The notes under the pieces are model-generated. The model had not been told where the DNA came from. It worked only from the letters and a program-made list of their open reading frames with translations, and made no database searches. From Actinophytocola algeriensis (GTDB lineage: Bacteria > Actinomycetota > Actinomycetes > Mycobacteriales > Pseudonocardiaceae), in contig NZ_JACHJQ010000011.1 of assembly GCF_014203735.1 (NCBI RefSeq), positions 310,001 to 374,000 of the forward strand: a stretch of 64,000 bases of DNA, in the 5' to 3' direction. Shown here one piece after another: positions 8,920-19,321 of this stretch (positions within the stretch are counted from its first letter, which is position 1; every line of letters begins with the position of its first letter). The position numbers were made by a program, and so were the translations under genes.

Positions 8920-9879
8920 GTGAGTGATCGAAGAGATCAGCCCGAGTTCACGGACTTCGACGAGAACGCGGACACCGAGGCCATCGACCTCGCGCTGGTA
9001 CATGCCGACGACGAATTCCTCGACCTGCTCGGCGGTGCCCGGATGGCCGACGACGACGACCCCCTCGGCGAGTTCGGCGACGAACGGCTCACCGAGCTGC
9101 TCATGTCGTGGCGCCGGGACGTGGACGCCGAGCCCATCGGCGACCTCGTCGACACCAAGCTCGCGACCGTGACCGTGCAGGCGGCGAAGATGCGCAGGAA
9201 GCGCAGACCGCGGCTGCTCGTGCCGGTCGCCGCCGCCGCTGCCGTCCTGGCGATCGCGTTCGCAGGCGTCGGCCTCGCGGCCAGGGACGCCCAGCCCGGC
9301 GACACACTCTGGGCCCTCTCGAAGGTCCTCTACGCGGAGCGCGCCCGCTCGGTCGAGGCCGCCGAGACCGTCAAGCAGGACCTCGCGCAGGCACGTGCCG
9401 CGCTGACCGAAGGCAACGTCGAGGTCGCCAAGTCCAAGCTCGAGGACGCCAGCACCGCGCTGCCGACCGTCATGAGCGAGGACGGCAAGGACGAGCTGCT
9501 CCAGCAGCACCGCTCGCTCGTCGCACAGCTGCCCGGCACCCCCTCCGGTGACCCGGGCGCGCCACCCAGCCCGGAGCCGTCGACACAGCCGGACCCCGGC
9601 ACCGGCAGCTCCAGCGGCGGGGACAGCGGCTCGAGCGACCCGTCGGCGACCGACCCGACGGGCACCACGTCGCCGAGCACTCCGCCGGACGAGAGCCAGA
9701 CCTCGCCGCCGCCGACGAGCACCACCAGCGAACCGCCGCGCAGCGACACCGGTACGCCGAGCGGTGAGACCGGCGGCGAACCCGCGGGCGGCGAGCCCGC
9801 GGGCGGTGAACCCGCGGGTGGTGAACCCGCGAACGTCGAGGGCGCGGTGGCCGACGCGGGCACCGGCGCGGTGAACTGA
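8920..9879 (+). CDS. rsdA: Anti-sigma-D factor, RsdA-like membrane protein
   Basis: 319 aa from GTG 8920, starting on the base after the sigD stop, so translation is coupled. The acidic cytosolic N-terminus holds the sigma-binding segment (VHADDEFLDLLGG near 25-40; RLTELLMSWRRDVDAEP near 55-72). One membrane span is at about 98-120 (LLVPVAAAAAVLAIAFAGVG), followed by a helical region and a low-complexity Pro/Ser/Thr tail ending in four GGEPA-type repeats. Orthologues (Rv3413c) hold SigD inactive until the membrane protein is cleaved and degraded. The extracytoplasmic tail is longer and more repetitive than the core needs and probably spans the wall. Confidence 0.88.
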   Translation: MSDRRDQPEFTDFDENADTEAIDLALVHADDEFLDLLGGARMADDDDPLGEFGDERLTELLMSWRRDVDAEPIGDLVDTKLATVTVQAAKMRRKRRPRLLVPVAAAAAVLAIAFAGVGLAARDAQPGDTLWALSKVLYAERARSVEAAETVKQDLAQARAALTEGNVEVAKSKLEDASTALPTVMSEDGKDELLQQHRSLVAQLPGTPSGDPGAPPSPEPSTQPDPGTGSSSGGDSGSSDPSATDPTGTTSPSTPPDESQTSPPPTSTTSEPPRSDTGTPSGETGGEPAGGEPAGGEPAGGEPANVEGAVADAGTGAVN

Positions 9880-9901
9880 CGCCCGGGTACGCTGCCACGC
9901 C

Positions 9902-10081
9902 ATGACAGCGGGCCACGTGTACAGCCAGGCCCCTCGCTGCTCCCGCTGCGAGGGACGGGCCTTGCTGACCAAGGAAGCAGCGCAGGCCCTCGCCGACGAG
10001 TCACTGGGCAGGCTGACGGTCGCGTCGTGCCCCGCCGAGGACGGCTGGCACCTGTACGCCCCGCCACAGGACGCCGAGTAG
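9902..10081 (+). CDS. Small Cys-rich protein, putative zinc ribbon
   Basis: 59 aa from ATG 9902. It has a CSRC motif at 13-16 and a lone CP at 43-44 followed by GWHLYAP. The C-x2-C ... C-P ... WH layout resembles small treble-clef/zinc-ribbon peptides, but a fourth ligand would have to be a His. It starts 23 bases after rsdA and may be the last gene of that transcript. Too small to classify further; conservation in the same place in relatives would confirm it. Confidence 0.55.
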   Translation: MTAGHVYSQAPRCSRCEGRALLTKEAAQALADESLGRLTVASCPAEDGWHLYAPPQDAE

Positions 10082-10205
10082 CGCGTGTCCTGTGGATCTT
10101 CGTGCAGAGTCTGTCCTGACCAGCAGTTACCTCAGGGGAACGTGACCGCACTCAGCCACCAGCCACCTGCGGTCCGCCGGTGTCGCTGGGTCAGGACCAG
10201 AACTT

Positions 10206-12205
<2,000 letters not shown>

Positions 12206-12216
12206 GCCGAGCCGCA

Positions 12217-12238
12217 GGTTCGCTCCGCAAGCTCCGCC
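12217..12238 (-). repeat. Dispersed GAGCTTGCGGAGCGAA element, reverse copy
   Basis: Reverse complement of the first half of the dispersed element described at 56013 and 60334 (core GGAGCTTGCGGAGCGAA). It lies in the guaB-guaB3 gap in the opposite orientation to transcription and carries no second half. Confidence 0.7.
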
Positions 12239-12252
12239 AGAAAGGAACTCCC

Positions 12253-13386
12253 GTGCCGGATCTTGTCGAGATCGGCATGGGGCGAACCGCCCGCCGCGGC
12301 TACGCGCTGCACGAGGTGGAGATCGTCCCGTCCCGCAGGACCCGGTCGTCGCAGGACGTGTCGACCGAGTGGAAGATCGACGCGTACCGCTTCGACATCC
12401 CGCTGCTGACGCACCCGACCGACGCGGTCGTGTCGCCGTCGGTGGCGGTGGAGGTCGGCAAGCTCGGTGGTCTCGGCGTGCTCAACGCCGAGGGCCTGTG
12501 GGCCCGGCACGCGAACGTCGAGCAGGTGCTCGAGCGGATCGTCGCCACCCTCGACGACCTGGACCACACCGCGCTGACCCGGCTGCTGCAGGAGCTGCAC
12601 GCGGCGCCGATCAAGCCGGAGCTGATCACCGAGGCGGTCAAGCGGGTCGCCGAGGCCGGGGTGACGGCCGCCGCGCGGGTGAGCCCGCAGCGGGCCGCGG
12701 AGCTGACACCCGCGCTGCTGGCCGCCGGGGTGGAGATCCTGGTCGTGCAGGGCACGATCGTGTCCGCGGAGCACGTGTCGCGCGACGGTGAGCCGCTGAA
12801 CCTGAAGTCGTTCATCGCCGAGCTGGACGTGCCGGTGATCGCCGGTGGCGTGCACGACTACCGCACGGCCATGCACCTCATGCGCACCGGCGCGGCCGGT
12901 GTCATCGTCGGCTACGGCACGGGTGTCGCGACGACCACGGACAGCGTGCTGGGCATCGGTGTGCCGATGGCGACGGCGATCGTCGACGCGGCCGCCGCAC
13001 GCCGCGACTACCTCGACGAGACCGGTGGCCGGTACGTGCACGTCATCGCCGACGGCGAGGTCGACGGCAGCGGCGACATCGCGAAGTCCATCGCCTGCGG
13101 CGCGGACGCGGTCATGCTGGGCAGCCCGCTCGCCACCGCCAAGGAGGCCCCGGGCCGGGGTCTGTACTGGACCGCGGCCGCCGCGCACCCGTCGCTGCCG
13201 CGCAGCCGGGTCATCCCGGCGGCCGTCGAGGAGGAGATCACCGACCTCCGCACGCTGCTGTTCGGCCCGTCGTCGGACCCGGACGGTGTGATCAACCTGT
13301 TCGGCGCCCTGCGGCGCGCGATGGCGAAGACCGGCTACTCGGACCTGAAGGAGTTCCAGAAGGTCGGCCTCTCGGTACGCGGATGA
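12253..13386 (+). CDS. guaB3: GuaB3 family IMP dehydrogenase-related protein
   Basis: 377 aa from GTG 12253 (AAAGGAA upstream). It has the IMPDH/GMPR barrel without CBS domains. The N-terminus (EIGMGRTARRGYALHEVEIV) is typical of actinobacterial GuaB3. In the loop equivalent to the GuaB active site (GYGTGVATTTDSVLGIGVPM) I see no cysteine, so ordinary IMPDH chemistry at that residue is not expected. Its role in actinobacteria is not settled. It is in operon with guaB, and its TGA overlaps the next ATG (ATGA at 13383). Confidence 0.9.
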   Translation: MPDLVEIGMGRTARRGYALHEVEIVPSRRTRSSQDVSTEWKIDAYRFDIPLLTHPTDAVVSPSVAVEVGKLGGLGVLNAEGLWARHANVEQVLERIVATLDDLDHTALTRLLQELHAAPIKPELITEAVKRVAEAGVTAAARVSPQRAAELTPALLAAGVEILVVQGTIVSAEHVSRDGEPLNLKSFIAELDVPVIAGGVHDYRTAMHLMRTGAAGVIVGYGTGVATTTDSVLGIGVPMATAIVDAAAARRDYLDETGGRYVHVIADGEVDGSGDIAKSIACGADAVMLGSPLATAKEAPGRGLYWTAAAAHPSLPRSRVIPAAVEEEITDLRTLLFGPSSDPDGVINLFGALRRAMAKTGYSDLKEFQKVGLSVRG

Positions 13387-13410
13387 GCGAAGCTTGCGGA
13401 GCGAACATCG
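13383..13410 (+). repeat. Dispersed micro-ORF element, half copy fused to the GNAT gene
   Basis: It begins with ATGAGC overlapping the guaB3 stop and continues AGCTTGCGGAGCGAACATC, identical to the first half of the dispersed element. Here the micro-ORF (MSEACGAN) reads on in frame into the acetyltransferase. The element supplies GGAG eight bases before GTG 13410. Confidence 0.75.
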
Positions 13411-14951
13411 TGGCTGGAGAGATCGTTGCCGCACGGGACGGTGTGGGGCTCGCCGAGCTGACCGACGACGACCGCCGGGTGCTCGACGAGCAGGGCGACG
13501 GCGCCTACGACGTCGACCCGGACGACCGCCCGGCACTGCACTTCACGTTCGAGGTACACCGGCTCGCGATCGTGGCCGCCGAGACCGGCGCCGTGCTCGG
13601 TTCGGTCAACTGGCACGCCGTCGGCTACGGCCGCACCGCCGCCTGCACCGCGTGGAACATCGGCATCGGCCTGCTGCCCGCCGCACGCGGCAAGGGCGCA
13701 GGCGTGACGGCATTGCGCCTGCTCATCGAGCACCTGTTCGCGACCACCGAGGTGGACCGGATCGAGGCCAGCGCCGACGTCGGGAACGTGCGGTCGCAGA
13801 AGGCGCTGCGCAAGGCGGGCATGCGGCGCGAAGGCGTGCTGCGGGGCGCGCAGCGGCGCGGCGGCGAGCGGCGCGACATGGTCGGGTTCGCGATCCTGCG
13901 GTCCGACCTGCCCGACCCGGACGCAGTCCGCGAGATCGTCGCGACCGGCGACGGCATCGCGCTCGCCGTCCCGCTGCCCGGCGACGCCGAGGCGATGGGC
14001 GAGCAGCGGTACGCGAGCGACTTCGACCTCGATCCCGACGACCGGCCGCTGCGCCACCACCCGACCTCGGAGCGGCTCGTCGTGCTCGACCGGGCCACCG
14101 AGCAGCTGCTCGGCGCCATCAGCTGGCACGCCGTCGGCTACGGCCCGACCGCGGCCTGCGAGGCGTGGAACATCGGGCTCGCGCTGGTGCCGGAGGTGCG
14201 GGGTCGTGGCGCGGGCACGACCGCGACCCGGTTGCTCGCCGAGTACCTGTTCGCGTCCACCGACATCGACCGGATCGAGGCGAGCACCGACCGGGAGAAC
14301 GTGCCGGCTCAGCGCGTGCTGGCGAAGGCGGGGTTCCGGCCGGAAGGCCTGATCCGCGGTGGTCAGCTGCGGGGTGGGCGCCGCCGCGACATGCTGTCCT
14401 ACAGCCTGCTGCGCACCGACGCCATCGAGGACGCGGAGTCCGCGGACCGGCACGTCGTGATCGAACGCGACGGCGTGGTGCTGGCCGAGCCGGGCCCTGG
14501 CGACCGCGAGGCGTTCTACGTGGCGGCGGCCGGGGACTTCGCCGTCGACCCGGACGACCGGCCGCGGGTCGCCGGGCCTGCGCGGACGTCGCTGTTCAGC
14601 GTGCTCGACGCCGGGACCGGTGACCTGCTCGGCGGCGTCAGCTGGCACGCGGTCGACTACGGCGGCACCGTGTCGTGCTCGGCGTGGAACATCGGCATCG
14701 GCTTGCTGCCGGCCGCTCGCGGCCGGGGCATCGGCACGGCCGCGCAGCGGTTGCTGGTGGAGCACCTGCTGGCCACGACCGAGCTGGACCGCGTCGAGGC
14801 CAGCACCGACATCGACAACGTCGCCGAGCAGCGGGCCCTGGAGAAGGCCGGTTTCCGGCGGGAGGGCGTGCTGCGGGGCGCGCAGCTGCGCGGCGGTGTC
14901 CGGCGGGACCTGGTGCACTACGGGCTGGTCCGGAGCGACGTCGAGGCCTAA
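13383..14951 (+). CDS. Triple-domain GNAT acetyltransferase
   Basis: 522 aa from ATG 13383; GTG 13410 (513 aa) is an alternative that excludes the element-derived MSEACGANI. Three tandem GNAT domains of the RimJ/RimL type lie at about 12-175, 190-350 and 360-520. Each has the same order: a DPDDRP motif, a SWHAVxYG core, an AWNIGxxLxPxxRGxGxGTxAxRLL acetyl-CoA loop and an EASxDxxNVxxQxxLxKAG(F/M) end. All three keep the acyl-CoA loop, so all may be active. Single-domain homologues usually acetylate amino termini or small amines; the substrate is unknown. It is coupled to guaB3 by an ATGA overlap. Confidence 0.85.
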   Translation: MSEACGANIVAGEIVAARDGVGLAELTDDDRRVLDEQGDGAYDVDPDDRPALHFTFEVHRLAIVAAETGAVLGSVNWHAVGYGRTAACTAWNIGIGLLPAARGKGAGVTALRLLIEHLFATTEVDRIEASADVGNVRSQKALRKAGMRREGVLRGAQRRGGERRDMVGFAILRSDLPDPDAVREIVATGDGIALAVPLPGDAEAMGEQRYASDFDLDPDDRPLRHHPTSERLVVLDRATEQLLGAISWHAVGYGPTAACEAWNIGLALVPEVRGRGAGTTATRLLAEYLFASTDIDRIEASTDRENVPAQRVLAKAGFRPEGLIRGGQLRGGRRRDMLSYSLLRTDAIEDAESADRHVVIERDGVVLAEPGPGDREAFYVAAAGDFAVDPDDRPRVAGPARTSLFSVLDAGTGDLLGGVSWHAVDYGGTVSCSAWNIGIGLLPAARGRGIGTAAQRLLVEHLLATTELDRVEASTDIDNVAEQRALEKAGFRREGVLRGAQLRGGVRRDLVHYGLVRSDVEA

Positions 14952-14960
14952 TCTCGACGC

Positions 14961-16655
14961 ATGGGTGAACTCGCGAGTAGGACTTCCGGTAACACCCACG
15001 ACTACGACGTCGTGATCGTGGGTTCCGGGTTCGGCGGCAGCGTCGCCGCGCTACGGCTCACGGAGAAGGGCTACCGGGTCGCGGTCGTCGAGGCGGGCAG
15101 GCGGTTCGCGGACGACGAGTTCGCCACGACGTCGTGGAACCTGCGGCGTTACCTGTGGGCGCCCGCGCTCGGGTGCTTCGGCATCCAGCGGATCCACCTG
15201 CTCAACGACGTGATGGTGCTGGCCGGGTCGGGGGTCGGCGGTGGGTCGCTGGTGTACGCGAACACGCTGTACCGGCCGCTGAAGCAGTTCTACGCGGACA
15301 AGCAGTGGGCGCACATCACCGACTGGGAGGCGGAGCTGGCGCCGCACTACGACCAGGCCTCGAGGATGTTCGGCGTGGTCGAGAACCCGACGATCACCCC
15401 GGCCGACGAGGTGATGCAGAAGGTCGCCGCGGACATGGGTGTGGCCGACTCGTTCCACCCGACACCCGTTGGTGTCTTCTTCGGCACGCCGGGCTTCGAG
15501 GTCCCGGACCCGTTCTTCGGTGGCGCGGGCCCGTCCCGCACGGGCTGCACCGAGTGCGGCTCCTGCATGACCGGGTGCCGCGTGGGCGCGAAGAACACGC
15601 TGGTGAAGAACTACCTGTACCTGGCGGAGCAGCACGGCGCGAAGGTCATCCCACTGACGACGGTGACCGCGGTCCGCCCGCTGTCCGATGGCTACGCGGT
15701 GGACCTGCGCCGCACCGGCCGCCGGGCCAGGGCGACGATCACGGCCGGGCAGGTGGTGCTGGCGGCGGGCACGTGGGGCACCCAGCGCCTGCTGCACACG
15801 ATGAAGGACCAGGGTGTCCTGCCTCGCCTGTCCCGCCGCCTGGGCGAGCTGACCCGCACCAACTCGGAAGCGATCATCGGCGCCGGCCGCACGTCGGTCG
15901 ACCCGGAGCGCGACTTCAGCCGCGGTGTCGCGATCACGTCGTCCATCCACCCGGACGAGACCACCCACATCGAGCCGGTCCGGTACGGCAAGGGCAGCAA
16001 CGCCATGGGCCTGCTGCAGACGATCGCGACGGACGGCGCCGCGGCGGCCCCCAGGTGGCTGCAGGCGGCGTGGTTCATGGTCCGGCACCCGGTGCGGACG
16101 GCGCGGCTGCTGCGGACGCGCCGGTGGAGCGAGCGGACCGTGATCCTGCTGGTGATGCAGAGCCTGGACAACTCGATCACGACCTACACCCTGCGCGGCC
16201 TGTTCGGCAGGCGGAAGTACACGTCCCGCCAGGGCCACGGCGACCCGAACCCGGCCTTCATCCCGGCGGGCTACGAGGCGAACCAACTGGCCGCGAAACA
16301 CATCGACGGCATCGCGGGCGGCACGTGGGGCGAGATCTTCAACATCCCGCTGACGGCCCACTTCATCGGCGGCTGCCCCATCGGTGCCACCGAGGAGGAC
16401 GGCGTGATCGACCCGTACCACCGCGTCCACGGCTATCCGGGCCTGTCGATCGTGGACGGCTCGGCGATCTCGGCCAACCTGGGCGTGAACCCGTCGCTGA
16501 CGATCACCGCACAGGCGGAGCGCGCGTTCTCGTTCTGGCCCAACAAGGGCGACCCCGACCCGCGCCCGGCGGCTGGTTACGAGCGGCTGACACCGGTGCC
16601 ACCGCGGGCTCCCGCGGTCCCGGAGAACGCCCCGGCCGCACTGTGGATCCGCTGA
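14961..16655 (+). CDS. choD: GMC-family FAD oxidoreductase, ChoD (cholesterol oxidase)-like
   Basis: 564 aa from ATG 14961. It has an N-terminal dinucleotide-binding motif DVVIVGSGFGGSVAALRL, the GSGVGGGSLVYANTLYRP segment and the GMC C-terminal end GLSIVDGSAISANLGVNPSL. A Cys-rich loop GCTECGSCMTGCRVGAKN lies near 190-210, as in the ChoD-like subgroup. The position directly after guaB3 is that of M. tuberculosis choD (Rv3409c), and the length is similar. Members oxidise a hydroxyl on a hydrophobic or sterol-like substrate, but true cholesterol oxidase activity of this subgroup is uncertain. No signal peptide is seen. Confidence 0.8.
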   Translation: MGELASRTSGNTHDYDVVIVGSGFGGSVAALRLTEKGYRVAVVEAGRRFADDEFATTSWNLRRYLWAPALGCFGIQRIHLLNDVMVLAGSGVGGGSLVYANTLYRPLKQFYADKQWAHITDWEAELAPHYDQASRMFGVVENPTITPADEVMQKVAADMGVADSFHPTPVGVFFGTPGFEVPDPFFGGAGPSRTGCTECGSCMTGCRVGAKNTLVKNYLYLAEQHGAKVIPLTTVTAVRPLSDGYAVDLRRTGRRARATITAGQVVLAAGTWGTQRLLHTMKDQGVLPRLSRRLGELTRTNSEAIIGAGRTSVDPERDFSRGVAITSSIHPDETTHIEPVRYGKGSNAMGLLQTIATDGAAAAPRWLQAAWFMVRHPVRTARLLRTRRWSERTVILLVMQSLDNSITTYTLRGLFGRRKYTSRQGHGDPNPAFIPAGYEANQLAAKHIDGIAGGTWGEIFNIPLTAHFIGGCPIGATEEDGVIDPYHRVHGYPGLSIVDGSAISANLGVNPSLTITAQAERAFSFWPNKGDPDPRPAAGYERLTPVPPRAPAVPENAPAALWIR

Positions 16656-16794
16656 AGTAGGGCGGCCGCCGGGGATCCGGCCGGGCGCGACGAGACCCGC
16701 GGCGTCCCGACGGCGCCCTCATCGTTTGCTGTCGGGCGACTGATCCAGTGGGTACGCTCCGTTCGCAGGTGGTCACGACGGAGTGGGGTACGAG

Positions 16795-17748
16795 ATGGCG
16801 TTCGCGTCCAGTGGGGATCTCGCCGCCAAGGAGGAGACGTTCGCCGAGTTGGCGCCCGGGGTCTACGCGCTGACCGCGGAGGGCGACCCCAACGTCGGCG
16901 CCATCGAAGGCCCCGACTTCGTCGTCTGCTTCGAAGCCCGCGCGACGCCCGTCGCCGCGCGGCGGTGGCTCGGCAGGCTGCGGGAGCGGACCGACAAACC
17001 CGTGCGCTACCTGGTGCTGAGTCACTACCACGCCGTCCGCGTCCTCGGCGCCAGCGCGTTCGGCGCCGCCGAGATCATCGCCCACACCGAGACGAAACGC
17101 CTCATCGCCGAGCGCGGGCGGGAGGACTGGGCGTCCGAGTTCGCCCGCATGCCGCGGCTGTTCGAGGACCCCGACTCCATTCCCGGCCTCACCTGGCCGA
17201 CGCTCACCTTCACCGACCGCATGGTCATCCCGCTCGGCGGCGACCGCGAACTGGTGCTCGTGCACTGCGGGCGCGGCCACACCGCGGGGGACATCGTGGC
17301 GTGGCTGCCGCACGAGCGGATCCTGTTCGCCGGGGACCTCGTCGAGGCGCAGGCCGCCCTGTACACCGGCGACGCGTTCCACACCGAATGGGCATCGTCC
17401 ACTTTGGACAACGTGCAGGGCCTGGGTGCCGAGGTGCTCGTCGGTGGCCGGGGGGCGGTGGCGGCCGGTGCGGACGCGGTGTTCGCCGCCATCGCGCAGA
17501 GCAGGCACTTCCTCGACGAGCTGCGCCGCACGGTCGGTGCCGCCCACGCCGCGCGCGGCACGCTAAAGGACGCGTTCCAGGCCGCACACGACGCGCTCGC
17601 GCCCGAGTTCGGTGGCTGGCCGATCTTCGAGCACTGCCTGCCGTTCAACGTGCAGCGGTACTGGGACGAACTCGACGGCATCGACTGGCCGCGCATCTGG
17701 ACCGCCGAACGCGACCGGGAAGTCTGGGCCGCGCTCAAGGACTCCTGA
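16795..17748 (+). CDS. Metallo-beta-lactamase-fold protein with altered metal site
   Basis: 317 aa from ATG 16795; GTG 16783 is possible. It has the MBL fold with LSHYHAVRVLG where the family has H-x-H-x-D-H: H77 and H79 are kept, but D and H are V81 and R82. The later ligands (VHCGRGHTAGD and LFAGDLVEAQ) are present. A normal dinuclear zinc site is therefore unlikely; one metal may be bound. Its stop overlaps the FAD-monooxygenase start (TGATG), so the two form an operon. A ring-opening or hydrolytic step after hydroxylation is a reasonable guess only. Confidence 0.75.
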   Translation: MAFASSGDLAAKEETFAELAPGVYALTAEGDPNVGAIEGPDFVVCFEARATPVAARRWLGRLRERTDKPVRYLVLSHYHAVRVLGASAFGAAEIIAHTETKRLIAERGREDWASEFARMPRLFEDPDSIPGLTWPTLTFTDRMVIPLGGDRELVLVHCGRGHTAGDIVAWLPHERILFAGDLVEAQAALYTGDAFHTEWASSTLDNVQGLGAEVLVGGRGAVAAGADAVFAAIAQSRHFLDELRRTVGAAHAARGTLKDAFQAAHDALAPEFGGWPIFEHCLPFNVQRYWDELDGIDWPRIWTAERDREVWAALKDS

Positions 17749-19217
17749 TGCGCGTACTGGTCGTCGGCGCCGGGCCGGTCGGGATGACGGCCGCGTTGCT
17801 GCTCGCGCGGCAGGGTGTTCCCGTCACCGTGCTGGAGGCGGCGCCGAGTCGTGAGCTGGTCGGCAGCAGGTCGATCTGCGTGCAACGCGACGTGCTCGAC
17901 GTCCTGGAGCGCGCCGGGGTCGGCTCGCAGGTCGCCGACGTCGGGGTCACCTGGACACGCGGCCGCACCTACTACCGCGAGCACGTCGTCGGCGAGATCA
18001 CGTTCCCCGAGGTGGGCGAGGCCGCGTTCCCGCCGTTCGTGAACACACCGCAGACGATCGTGGAGTTGTTGCTGGAACAGCGAATCGCGGAGGAGCCGCT
18101 CGTCGACCTGTACTACGACCAGGAGGTCGTCGACCTCAGCCAGGACGACGACGGCGTCTCACTGTCCACATCGGACACCGGGTACCGGGGCACGCACTGC
18201 GTCGCGGCGGACGGCCCCCGCTCCGCGGTGCGTGACCTGCTGGGCCTCCCGTTCGACGGGATGTCGTTCGCCGAGCGGTTCCTGATCGCCGACATCCGCG
18301 CGGATCTCGGGTTCGCGCAGCCGGAGCGGCGGTTCTACTTCGACCCGCCGTGGAACCCGGGCAGGCAGGTGCTGCTGCATCCACAGCCCGGCGGGGTGTG
18401 GCGGATCGACTGGCAGGTGCCCGCGGATTTCGACCTGGCGAACGAGGATCTCGACTCCCGGATCCGCGCGATCGTCGGTGACGCGGACTACGAGATCGTG
18501 TGGCTGTCGGTGTACCGGTTCCACCAGCGCCGGGTGCCGAGGATGCGGGTGGGCCGGGTCCTGCTGGCCGGCGACGCGGCGCACGTGATGAGCCCGTTCG
18601 GTGCGCGCGGCCTGAACTCCGGCATAGCGGACGCGGACAACCTCGCGTGGAAGATCGCCCTGGACCGGGAGAACCTGGCCGGCCCGGCGCTGCTGGCTTC
18701 CTACGACGACGAACGAGGAGCCGCGGCGGCGGAGAACCTGCGCATCACGGGCGAGACGATGCGTTTCCTGGTGCCGCGAACCCCGGAGGACCGCGAACGC
18801 CGCCTGGACGTGCTGACCCGAGCGGTCGACGACGAGTCCGCCCGGCCGGAGATCGACTCGGGCAAGCTGGCGACGCCGTTCACGTACACGGACTCCCCAC
18901 TGACGACCACCGGCGGCGGCCTGTGCCCGGACGCCCGGCTGATGTGCGGCAAGCGGTTCCGGGAGCTGGGCACGTTCGTGGTGCTGACCCACTGGTGTGA
19001 CTGGCGCCCTGCGGACGAGTGGGAGCGGTCGGTGGTCGGCGAGGTGATCCCACTGGACCAGGAGGACGACACGGTGCTGGTGGACGCGCTGCGCCTGAAC
19101 CCACGGCAGGCGGTGGTGGTACGCCCGGACGGACATGTAGCGGCGGTGGTGACCGAACCCCAGGGCGGCATAGCACCGCTGATCACGAAGGCCCTGCGCC
19201 GCGCAACGGGTTGGTAA
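17748..19217 (+). CDS. FAD-dependent aromatic monooxygenase (PheA/TfdB/MhpA type)
   Basis: 489 aa from ATG 17748, overlapping the MBL stop by one base. It has an N-terminal GAGPVG FAD motif (7-12), the NAD(P)H/FAD DG motif (VAADGPRSAVRDLLG near 155) and the GD motif RVLLAGDAAHVMSPFGARGL with NSGIADADNLAWK. It lacks much of the C-terminal thioredoxin-like domain of classical PheA. It hydroxylates an aromatic ring with O2 and NAD(P)H in the cytoplasm. Paired with the MBL protein, it suggests a small aromatic-compound catabolic unit; the substrate is unknown. Confidence 0.85.
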   Translation: MRVLVVGAGPVGMTAALLLARQGVPVTVLEAAPSRELVGSRSICVQRDVLDVLERAGVGSQVADVGVTWTRGRTYYREHVVGEITFPEVGEAAFPPFVNTPQTIVELLLEQRIAEEPLVDLYYDQEVVDLSQDDDGVSLSTSDTGYRGTHCVAADGPRSAVRDLLGLPFDGMSFAERFLIADIRADLGFAQPERRFYFDPPWNPGRQVLLHPQPGGVWRIDWQVPADFDLANEDLDSRIRAIVGDADYEIVWLSVYRFHQRRVPRMRVGRVLLAGDAAHVMSPFGARGLNSGIADADNLAWKIALDRENLAGPALLASYDDERGAAAAENLRITGETMRFLVPRTPEDRERRLDVLTRAVDDESARPEIDSGKLATPFTYTDSPLTTTGGGLCPDARLMCGKRFRELGTFVVLTHWCDWRPADEWERSVVGEVIPLDQEDDTVLVDALRLNPRQAVVVRPDGHVAAVVTEPQGGIAPLITKALRRATGW

Positions 19218-19321
19218 CTCGTACAGCCAGGGCCATTTCGTGTTCGGCACCTGACACTCGATCGGGTGGTTCGGACAACCTGTCTCCGCACCACACGTCT
19301 GATCGAACGGGAGGTGTCGGG

